A stretch of 64,000 bases of DNA from Pedobacter sp. KBW06. Lineage in GTDB: Bacteria > Bacteroidota > Bacteroidia > Sphingobacteriales > Sphingobacteriaceae. This document shows, piece by piece, positions 8,150 through 15,387 of the stretch. The translations under genes and the position numbers were made by a program. The notes below the pieces were generated by a model. It made no database searches. It saw only the letters and a list, made by a program, of their open reading frames with translations, and was not told the DNA's origin. Within the stretch, counting starts at the first letter, position 1; each line of letters begins with the position of its first letter. Where the stretch lies: NCBI RefSeq assembly GCF_003852525.1, contig NZ_QAJL01000002.1:1-64000 (forward strand). Direction: 5' to 3'.

Positions 8150-10545
8150 ATTTCAAATTCCTGTTTTAACTTAATGTCTTCGGAAGACTGACCGATCATG
8201 ACCCTGAATTTTCCGGGTTCCACCCTCCAGTTCATGTCTTTATCCAAAATCGAGAGGTCGTCCGGATGGAGTATAAACCTCACTGTTTTCTCTTCTCCCG
8301 GGGGCAATGTCACCCGCTCAAATCCCCGAAGGTCGGAATCGTAAGTGGTCACACTGCTCACCAGATCTTTAAGATAAAGCTGCACTACATCATCTCCTTT
8401 ACGTTTCCCGGTATTCTTCACCGTTACACTGACTTCAATATCAGAGCCAGCTTGCTGTGTTGGCTGTCTGACCTGCAAATTGCTATATTCAAAATCCGTG
8501 TAACTCAACCCATAGCCAAAAGGCAACAAGGCCCCGTTTACACTGGTTTTACCATAGCCATTGTTTCCGCTGCTTGGTTGTCCTGCCTGCGAAGCGGGCT
8601 TAAACGGAAAGTTATATTCCAGCTGACCAACAGATTTCGGGAAGGTGATTGGAAGTTTACCTCCGGGATTATAATCACCGAATAAAGTTTCCGCAATGAT
8701 GTTTCCACTTTGCGGGCCGGGGAACCAGGCTTCCAGGATTGCCGGTAAATAGCGGTTTTCCCAATTGATCGTTAGCGGCTGTCCATTGATCATCACCATA
8801 ACCACCGGTTTCCCCGTGGCATGAAGTGCCATTAACAACTGCAATTGTCTGCCGGGTAAGTTTAATCCGGTACGGGTAAGGCTTTCCCCTACCCTTTTCT
8901 CATCTTCTCCAACCACGGCAATGATCACATCGGCCAGTTTAGCCTGTGCAACAGCTTCGTCAATGCCTGCCTGTTCAGCTGCAGAAAGCGGACTGGGGAT
9001 AATTTCACTTTCCGGCCAGTTGGGGTCGATGATGTCACAGCCTTTTACATAATTCACCTGCGCATTGCCGGCAGTATATTTTTTGATGCCATCCACTACC
9101 GAGGTAACCGGGTTGTTCGACGGCCCATACCTGCTCGTGGTATAGTTTACCTCAGCAGCCAAAGGCCCTGTTACCAGAATATTTTTCAATTTCTTCAATT
9201 CTAAAGGCAAGAGGTTTTGCTCATTTTTCAAGAGTACCAGCGACTGGCGACTGAGTTCCGCAGAAAAGGCTTCGCTCTTCGCCGTATGCACTACCTGATC
9301 CGAGTTTTTCGGATTCGGTACATAGGGCTGGTCAAAAAGCCCCAGCCTGAATTTAACCCGCAGTACATGAGCCACCCTTTCATCGATCGTTTTCATGGAA
9401 ACTTTCCCTTCCCTGATCAGTTCCCTTAACGGCATAATGTATTGCTCCGGCATGGTAAAATTGGTCCGGACATCCAGTCCGGCTTCTACCACCTGTTTGA
9501 TCGCGCCTTTATAATCATCCACTACATGGTGCTTGGAATAAAGGTATTCTACGGCCTCACTATCCGAAACAATATATCCTTTAAACCCATATTTTTCTCT
9601 CAGCAGTTCTGTCAGAAAGTAATGGCTTCCGGTAACCGGTACGCCGTCGTAATCATTATAGCTGCTCATCACCCCCATCGGTGAAGCCTCCTCAACCACC
9701 CTTCTAAACGGATAAAGGTGAATCTGGTGCAATTCTCTTAAGGCCACATGCGGATCAGTACGTGCATCGCCATCTCTTCCACCTTTAGGCACACTATATA
9801 CCGCAAAATGTTTTAAGGTTGCTGCGACTCCGTTTTCCTGAATTCCCAGGACCATTTGTTTTCCCAGTTCGGCAATATGAAAAGGATTTTCTCCATAACA
9901 TTCTACCACCCTTCCCCAGCGCTGGTCTCTGGCCGGATCTAAAATAGGGGCATAAACATTGGTATAACCCAATGCTTTGGCTTCGCGGCCAACAATGTCT
10001 CCTGCCTGCCTCACCATGGCTTTATTCCAGGTACTTCCAATATTTACAGGTGCAGGTAAAGGTGTTGCCCGGTCATGACAGAGCCCATGGATTCCCTCGT
10101 TGGTAAAATCAACCGGAATTCCCATTCTCGTTTCTTCAATAAACCATTTCTGAAGGGTATTGATGGCATCAGCATGTTTACTGAAGGGATAAGAATAAGC
10201 GGTTTGTGCTTTTTTATTGTAAGCGAGGCTGTTTAAAGCCTCATCAATATTGGCAATCCCGTCTTTCCAGACTTTCGTTTTCCATTCCGGGGTAGGCATT
10301 TCGTCTTTCAGGACTCTTCCATAGCCATACAGCGTTGCCATCTGACAGGTTTTCTCCTCCACTGTCATTTGAGAAAGCAGGTCTGCAATTCTTTTTTCTA
10401 TTTCCTGTGATGGATCTTCGAAAACATCTTTCTTTCCGTTTTTATTAAAGTCAATCCAGTTCTTTTGATAGATATTTTTATGTTGGGCAAATGCAGCACT
10501 CTCCAAAGACAAGAGGGCTGCACAAAGCATCAGCGTCTTTTTCAT
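8140..10545 (-). CDS. bglX: Secreted beta-glucosidase, glycoside hydrolase family 3
   Basis: The 801-residue enzyme starts with a signal peptide (about 20 residues, ending SAAFAQ), then a short DxNxxG-like stretch (FNKNGKKDVFED). Next come the GH3 N-terminal barrel with KHFAVYS and the nucleophile region GYIVSDSEAVEYL (the D of SDS), the GH3 C-terminal domain with VVGEDEKRVGES, and a fibronectin type III-like domain from about residue 700. It probably removes terminal beta-linked glucose or xylose from oligosaccharides in the periplasm. It appears monocistronic. The exact linkage cannot be read from sequence; the symbol is by family resemblance. Confidence 0.93.
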   Translation of the reverse strand: MKKTLMLCAALLSLESAAFAQHKNIYQKNWIDFNKNGKKDVFEDPSQEIEKRIADLLSQMTVEEKTCQMATLYGYGRVLKDEMPTPEWKTKVWKDGIANIDEALNSLAYNKKAQTAYSYPFSKHADAINTLQKWFIEETRMGIPVDFTNEGIHGLCHDRATPLPAPVNIGSTWNKAMVRQAGDIVGREAKALGYTNVYAPILDPARDQRWGRVVECYGENPFHIAELGKQMVLGIQENGVAATLKHFAVYSVPKGGRDGDARTDPHVALRELHQIHLYPFRRVVEEASPMGVMSSYNDYDGVPVTGSHYFLTELLREKYGFKGYIVSDSEAVEYLYSKHHVVDDYKGAIKQVVEAGLDVRTNFTMPEQYIMPLRELIREGKVSMKTIDERVAHVLRVKFRLGLFDQPYVPNPKNSDQVVHTAKSEAFSAELSRQSLVLLKNEQNLLPLELKKLKNILVTGPLAAEVNYTTSRYGPSNNPVTSVVDGIKKYTAGNAQVNYVKGCDIIDPNWPESEIIPSPLSAAEQAGIDEAVAQAKLADVIIAVVGEDEKRVGESLTRTGLNLPGRQLQLLMALHATGKPVVMVMINGQPLTINWENRYLPAILEAWFPGPQSGNIIAETLFGDYNPGGKLPITFPKSVGQLEYNFPFKPASQAGQPSSGNNGYGKTSVNGALLPFGYGLSYTDFEYSNLQVRQPTQQAGSDIEVSVTVKNTGKRKGDDVVQLYLKDLVSSVTTYDSDLRGFERVTLPPGEEKTVRFILHPDDLSILDKDMNWRVEPGKFRVMIGQSSEDIKLKQEFEILP

Positions 10546-10920
10546 TCGTATATATTGTTTTATTATGGTGATGAAACGGTCATGATCTTATGTTCACTTT
10601 ATGATCTCAGCGCTAAGATCATCATGGTTTCATCATGATGGGCAATTGCAATTGTCCCGTTTTCTAAATCCCACTAAAATAAGGTAATTTAATGATTCCG
10701 GAATGGCATTTTCCTCAGTGATTTTAGCATTTCTTCTTTTCCCCTAATTGTCGGATTTAAACTTCCGCAGATTTGATCTGCCGGACATTATGAGCGGATA
10801 ACCGGGCATCAGGAACAAGCTGTCTTTCGCAGGGCGATGCCTATCTCTGAAAAGGTATAAAGAATTGCATTCATATACGCGCATGGAAGTCTCCTAATAC
10901 GCTCCTATCACGCTCCTAGG

Positions 10921-11010
10921 TTGAAAGGTAGTTGAGAGGTAGCTAGAAGGTGGTTGAGAGGTAGTTGAAAGGTTATTTAGCCTTTCAACTACCTCTCAAC
11001 TACCTTTCAA
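10921..11010. repeat. Long palindromic repeat made of GGTAGTTGA units
   Basis: A perfect 20-bp inverted repeat (arms 10953-10972 and 10981-11000, loop TTATTTAG) extends outward to about 27 bp with two wobble pairs. The left side also holds a direct duplication of the unit TTGAGAGGTAG (from 10932 and 10954), so the right arm can pair with either copy. There is no T-run after it, so it is not a simple terminator. It may be a dispersed palindromic genome repeat. Confidence 0.75.
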
Positions 11011-11428
11011 TCCCCTTCCAACCTAAGCGCATATACGGAGTATGTAAGGTGCCTTTAGGAATAAGAAAAAAACGACGCCATTTCGTTGTAAAGCTATATC
11101 CGGAATAAGCCGTAAAATAACACAGCCGGGACTGCCAAAAGACGGCTTCAGGACTGCTTTTTCCTATACAGGCTCTAACCACGCTCTATACTCGGTGCAC
11201 ACCCGCTTGAAAGCGGGTTAAAGGCGGGTAAGCAACGTATCAAAACCGGGCCAAAAACAAGATTTTCTGCAACCAGGGACCCACTTGCCATTTAGCTGCC
11301 GGATTCCGTATCTTTATCCCGCTTTTACGAACGGAAAAACGGGCCCGATAAACCCCGATTTGTTAAATTATGTTAAGGGTTTGACGGGATGAAACGCTTT
11401 ACATAGCTTAGCGTCCTATTATTTTTAA

Positions 11429-11459
11429 TTGACGTTATCGTATTATTAACTTATCTTTG
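11429..11459 (+). promoter_or_regulatory. Promoter of bamD, possibly leaderless
   Basis: TTG at 11429-11431, a 20-nt spacer and TATCTTTG at 11452-11459 match the Bacteroidota -33/-7 pattern. The -7 box ends only 4 nt before the ATG at 11464, so transcription would begin at or next to the start codon. Confidence 0.7.
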
Positions 11460-11463
11460 CAGA

Positions 11464-12393
11464 ATGTTTAAAATTAAACACGTATTACTATTAAGTTTCA
11501 CCATCATAGCCCTGACGATCGCGGGTTGCAAAAGCCAGTTTGAAAAAATCAGATTGAGCAACGATGTAGCCAAGAAATATCAGGAGGCCATGAAGCTTTA
11601 CAACAAGAAGAATTATAGCAAAGCTATCATTCTGTTTGAAGACCTTTCTCAAAAGTACAGGGGAAGAGCAGAAGCTGAAGACTTAAACTATTACTATGCC
11701 CTAACCTTATATAAATTAAGGGATTACACCACTGCAAGATATCAGTTCAAATCATTTGCTGATACTTATCCAACCAGTAAATATGCAGAAGAATGCAGAT
11801 ACCTGGGCGCTTATTGCTATTACCTGGAATCACCGAAATTTTCTTTAGATCAGGAGAATACTTATAAAGCAATTGATGCTTTACAATTGTTCATCAACTT
11901 CTATCCTAAGAGTGAGCGTGTGGCTGATGCCAGTAAATACATTGCCGATCTACGTGCGAAACTGGAAACTAAAGCATTTGAAAATGCGAAGTTATATTTC
12001 GACTTAGGCGGATGGGACATCAGCAATTATAAATCGGCAGTTATCGCTTTGAAAAATGCGCAGATTGATTTCCCTGATATTAAATATGCAGAAGAGATGG
12101 ATCTTTTGATCGTTAAATCTCAATATTCATACGCAAAAAACAGTATTGAATTACGTCAGGAAGACAGGTACAACGAAGCCATCACATATGCTGATGAATT
12201 TTTAGAATCTCATCCTCAGAGTAAATTGGTTGATCAGGCTAAAGCTTTAAAGAAAGATAGTGAAGCCGGTATAGAACACGCAAAACGTGTAATTGCCGAA
12301 TTCCAGAAGGACCAGGAAAAATATAAAGCAATGCTTGAAAAAGAAGCTAAAGCAGATAGTACCAATACCAAAATTAAAACCCCAATCAAATAA
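11464..12393 (+). CDS. bamD: Outer membrane protein assembly factor BamD
   Basis: The 309-residue lipoprotein has a signal peptide with lipobox TIAGC (cysteine at about residue 22) followed by TPR repeats across residues 35-280, including YNKKNYSKAIILFEDLSQKY. BamD is the essential lipoprotein partner of BamA in inserting beta-barrel proteins into the outer membrane. The lipobox fixes the start at this ATG, although the promoter box lies only 4 nt upstream. It overlaps rpoZ by one base (TAATG), so they are translationally coupled. The bamD-rpoZ-coaBC order is usual for Bacteroidota. Confidence 0.95.
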   Translation: MFKIKHVLLLSFTIIALTIAGCKSQFEKIRLSNDVAKKYQEAMKLYNKKNYSKAIILFEDLSQKYRGRAEAEDLNYYYALTLYKLRDYTTARYQFKSFADTYPTSKYAEECRYLGAYCYYLESPKFSLDQENTYKAIDALQLFINFYPKSERVADASKYIADLRAKLETKAFENAKLYFDLGGWDISNYKSAVIALKNAQIDFPDIKYAEEMDLLIVKSQYSYAKNSIELRQEDRYNEAITYADEFLESHPQSKLVDQAKALKKDSEAGIEHAKRVIAEFQKDQEKYKAMLEKEAKADSTNTKIKTPIK

Positions 12394-12719
12394 TGAACAC
12401 GAACAAACCTGCTGTACCGAATACTACGGTTACTAGAAATGTTAATGATTTAGATCAAAAAACTGAGAATATCTATGAGTCTTTAGTAATTATTTCTAAA
12501 AGGGCTAATCAGATTTCAAACAACATTAAAGAAGAATTACACGGTAAATTAGCTGAGTTTGCTTCTTCAAATGACAACCTGGAAGAGATCTTTGAAAACA
12601 GAGAACAAATCGAAATCAGTAAGCATTATGAGCGTATGCCTAAGCCTTCACTGATTGCTATCGATGAGTTCCTGAATGATAAAATTTATCACAGAAACCC
12701 TGCTAAAGAGCAACAATAA
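12393..12719 (+). CDS. rpoZ: DNA-directed RNA polymerase omega subunit, Bacteroidota form
   Basis: This 108-residue protein has the Rpb6/omega core: ENIYESLVIISKRANQI (about residues 26-42), then KPSLIAIDEFLNDKI near the end. It is divergent from proteobacterial omega and is often left as hypothetical, but length, motif and position between bamD and coaBC agree. Omega stabilises the beta-prime subunit during RNA polymerase assembly. The start codon overlaps the bamD stop. Confidence 0.88.
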   Translation: MNTNKPAVPNTTVTRNVNDLDQKTENIYESLVIISKRANQISNNIKEELHGKLAEFASSNDNLEEIFENREQIEISKHYERMPKPSLIAIDEFLNDKIYHRNPAKEQQ

Positions 12720-12762
12720 GATCAGGCATAGGTATTCAATTGCATTCTTGCATTAAAAAACC

Positions 12763-13959
12763 ATGCTAGAAAATAAAAACATTATTCTTGGCGTTTGCGG
12801 CAGCATTGCAGCATATAAATCAGCGATACTGGTCAGGTTACTGGTAAAGGCTGGCGCAAACGTTAAAGTTATCCTTACGGCCGATGCGGCAAATTTCATT
12901 ACCCCGCTCACACTGGCTACCCTATCAAAAAATCCTGTTTACACCCAATATTTCGACGCCGAAACCGGTGTCTGGAGTAACCATGTGGAGTTAGGCCTTT
13001 GGGCTGATTTTATGGTCATTGCCCCGGCAAGTGCCAACACACTGGCTAAAATGGCAACAGGCATTTGTGATAACCTTTTAACAGCAGTCTACTTATCGGC
13101 GAAATGTCCCGTTTTTGTTGCCCCGGCAATGGACCTGGATATGTGGAAGCACGAAAGTACACAGCAAAACATCGAAAAGATCTTATCCTACGAAAACGAG
13201 GTGATCCCTCCTGGAAAAGGAGAACTTGCCAGTGGTTTGTACGGGGAAGGCCGAATGGCTGAACCGGAAGAAATTGTTTCTTTCCTGAATGAAGCAGCCA
13301 GAAAAGGCCTGCCCTTGTTAGGTAAGAAAGTACTGGTTACTGCCGGCCCTACTTATGAAGCCATAGATCCTGTTCGTTTTATTGGAAATCACTCTTCCGG
13401 AAAAATGGGTTTTGCCATTGCCGGAGTCTTTGCTGGTTTAGGTGCAGAAGTAACCCTGATCAGCGGACCAACTGCGGAAAAAACGCTCCCACAAATCAAG
13501 AGGATCGACGTGGTCAGTGCAGCAGACATGTTGAAGGCCTGTAAGGCAGAATTCCCACAGTCGGACATCATGGTCATGAGCGCCGCCGTAGCAGACTATA
13601 CCCCTGTTACCGCAGCCAGTCAGAAGATTAAAAAGACAAATCCGGAATTTAGCCTCGAGCTGAAAAAAACAGAAGATATCCTGGCTACTCTCGGACAAAC
13701 AAAAACTGCACAGCAAATCCTTGTCGGCTTCGCCCTGGAAACAGAAAATGAAGAAGCTTATGCAAAAGCAAAGCTGAGCAAGAAAAACCTTGACCTGATT
13801 GTGCTCAATTCACTCAACGACAAAGGGGCCGGGTTTAAGGGAGATACCAATAAAATCACTATATTTAATAAAGCTGCTGAAAAAGTGGTTTTTGAAACAA
13901 AATCAAAAAATGAAGTTGCAAAAGACATTTGCAATGAAATATTAAAATTAGTTTTATAA
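12763..13959 (+). CDS. coaBC: Bifunctional phosphopantothenoylcysteine decarboxylase / phosphopantothenate-cysteine ligase
   Basis: The 398-residue enzyme joins two steps of coenzyme A synthesis. The N-terminal CoaC flavoprotein (about 1-180) shows GVCGSIAAYKS, the PASANT motif in VIAPASANTLAKMATG and the substrate-binding PAMD in VAPAMDLDMW. The C-terminal CoaB domain (about 185-398) has VLVTAGPTYEAIDPVRFIGN, SSGKMG and MSAAVADYTP. It is full length for the family. It is 43 nt after rpoZ and 27 nt before the PorD-like gene, in one transcription unit. Confidence 0.96.
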   Translation: MLENKNIILGVCGSIAAYKSAILVRLLVKAGANVKVILTADAANFITPLTLATLSKNPVYTQYFDAETGVWSNHVELGLWADFMVIAPASANTLAKMATGICDNLLTAVYLSAKCPVFVAPAMDLDMWKHESTQQNIEKILSYENEVIPPGKGELASGLYGEGRMAEPEEIVSFLNEAARKGLPLLGKKVLVTAGPTYEAIDPVRFIGNHSSGKMGFAIAGVFAGLGAEVTLISGPTAEKTLPQIKRIDVVSAADMLKACKAEFPQSDIMVMSAAVADYTPVTAASQKIKKTNPEFSLELKKTEDILATLGQTKTAQQILVGFALETENEEAYAKAKLSKKNLDLIVLNSLNDKGAGFKGDTNKITIFNKAAEKVVFETKSKNEVAKDICNEILKLVL

Positions 13960-13986
13960 GCTTCCTGACTGTAAAAAACGCTCCAA

Positions 13987-14901
13987 ATGAAAAAACGCCT
14001 CTTTCTCTTTGTCCTCTCTTTCTTTCTTTGCCAGATTGATATTCATGCCCAGGAATTAAATGCAAGGGTTACGGTAATGGCACCAACGGTACCAAATATC
14101 AACAAGAGAAACATAGAGGTCTTACAAAATACCATCAGGGAGTTTTTAAATAACAACAAGTGGACCAACGAAACCTATACTCCTCAGGAACGTATAGAAA
14201 CTAATTTCGTGATCACCGTGACCGCCTGGGATGGCAGTTCCGGCTATAAAGCAGAAGCACAGATCCAATCCAGCAGACCGGTATATGGAACGGCCTATAA
14301 CAGCACCATTTTAAACATCAGCGACAAAGATTTCGACTTCAATTATAACGAAGGACAATCTTTGGACTACTCCGACCAGAACTTCATTTCCAACCTGAGC
14401 TCCCTGCTCGGATTTTATGCAAATACGATTATCGGACTGGATAAAGACAGCTTTAGTAATCTTGGTGGAACCCCTTTTTACAATAAAGCACAGAACATCC
14501 TCAATCTGGCACAGCAATCCGGCAATAAAGGCTGGAAAGCATCTGATGGTTTAAGAAACAGGTATTGGCTGAATGAAAACCTGCTCAACAAAAGCTTTGA
14601 GGACCTGAGGGAATTTATCTTCAGTTATCATTACAATGGCATGGACCGCCTTCAGGAAGATATGGACAAAGGTTCCAAAAAGATCATCTCCCTGCTCTCC
14701 GGACTCACAAAGATGGACCGTCAAAAATTAGGCTCGATCTTCCCCAACGTATACTTCGCTACCAAAGCTGATGAAATCGTGAACCTGCTCTCTATCGGAA
14801 ATCCTCAGGACCGCTTAAAAGCGTTCAACCTCCTGGTAGACATTGACCCGGCAAACATCAACAAGTACGAAAGCTTAAAACCAGCCAAACAAGGCCTGTA
14901 A
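13987..14901 (+). CDS. porD: DUF4835 family protein, PorD-like type IX secretion component
   Basis: The 304-residue protein has a signal peptide (about 21 residues, ending DIHAQ) and then ELNARVTVMAPTVPNINK, the characteristic start of DUF4835. This family includes PorD, a protein linked to type IX secretion. It carries no enzyme motif and probably works in the periplasm or at the outer membrane. Placement after bamD-rpoZ-coaBC is typical; recN usually follows closely, but here a BlaI/M56 pair lies in between. The family call is firm; the precise secretion role is taken from the family. Confidence 0.85.
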   Translation: MKKRLFLFVLSFFLCQIDIHAQELNARVTVMAPTVPNINKRNIEVLQNTIREFLNNNKWTNETYTPQERIETNFVITVTAWDGSSGYKAEAQIQSSRPVYGTAYNSTILNISDKDFDFNYNEGQSLDYSDQNFISNLSSLLGFYANTIIGLDKDSFSNLGGTPFYNKAQNILNLAQQSGNKGWKASDGLRNRYWLNENLLNKSFEDLREFIFSYHYNGMDRLQEDMDKGSKKIISLLSGLTKMDRQKLGSIFPNVYFATKADEIVNLLSIGNPQDRLKAFNLLVDIDPANINKYESLKPAKQGL

Positions 14902-14943
14902 TCCCCTTTTAGAAAAAAACAACTGTTTTTCAAACAAAATATT

Positions 14944-14990
14944 TTGTTTATACGAATAGATTCGTACATTTGATTACGAAACAATTCGTA
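14944..14990 (+). promoter_or_regulatory. Promoter with two BlaI-type operators
   Basis: A -33 TTG (14944-14946), an 18-nt spacer and TACATTTG (14965-14972) form a Bacteroidota promoter. Two 16-bp dyads flank the -7 box: TACGAAT-AG-ATTCGTA at 14951-14966 and TACGAA-ACAA-TTCGTA at 14975-14990, with centres 24 bp apart. Dyads of this kind are expected for BlaI/MecI repressors, whose gene starts at 15001. Occupancy would block RNA polymerase. Confidence 0.8.
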
Positions 14991-15000
14991 TATAAAGGAT

Positions 15001-15384
15001 ATGACAGCAGCGACACCCCTTAAACCTACCGAAAGTGAATTAGAAATCTTGCAGATACTATGGGAGAAAGGAAATTGTACGGTAAGAGAAGTCCATGAGA
15101 TTTTAGAAAAGAATAAAGATGCAGGTTATACTACCACCCTGAAACTGATGCAGATCATGTCGGAAAAAGGCTTGGTGGTTCGTGATACTTCTTCCAAAAC
15201 CCATATCTATAAAGCTCTCGTTAATCAACAGAAAACAGAACAACACCTGGTTAGTAAAATGATCGACAATGTGTTTAACGGTTCTGCTGCACGATTGGTG
15301 ATGCAGGCACTCGGAAACCATAGTGCCAGTGCCGACGAAATAGATTCAATTAAAAAATACCTGGATAACCTAAGCAACAAATAA
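15001..15384 (+). CDS. blaI: BlaI/MecI/CopY family transcriptional repressor
   Basis: The 127-residue winged-helix repressor starts with PTESELEILQILWEKGNCTVREVHE, then the recognition helix region DAGYTTTLKLMQIMSEKGLV, and ends in a dimerisation helix pair. In BlaI and MecI the repressor is cut when the partner M56 membrane protease senses its signal. The gene is followed after 3 nt by such a protease, and two dyads overlap its promoter. The true signal need not be a beta-lactam, since no beta-lactamase gene is nearby. Confidence 0.93.
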   Translation: MTAATPLKPTESELEILQILWEKGNCTVREVHEILEKNKDAGYTTTLKLMQIMSEKGLVVRDTSSKTHIYKALVNQQKTEQHLVSKMIDNVFNGSAARLVMQALGNHSASADEIDSIKKYLDNLSNK

Positions 15385-15387
15385 ACC

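Larger units (their letters stand above)
10546..11463. other. Long non-coding gap with hairpins
   Basis: This 918-base stretch has no convincing gene. A large imperfect hairpin occupies 10921-11010. A second, perfect hairpin, ACCCGCTT-GA-AAGCGGGT, lies at 11201-11218 and is followed by further GGCGGGT copies. CATATACG occurs on both sides of the large hairpin (about 10872 and 11029). The right end holds the promoter of bamD. The left end should hold the promoter of the minus-strand glucosidase, but I could not identify a clear box. Confidence 0.6.

Noticed and set aside
11000..11182. A 60-codon minus-strand frame in the gap before bamD.
   Set aside because: It starts far from any promoter box, the product has no family features, and its end overlaps the long hairpin repeat. 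Chance is the simpler explanation.
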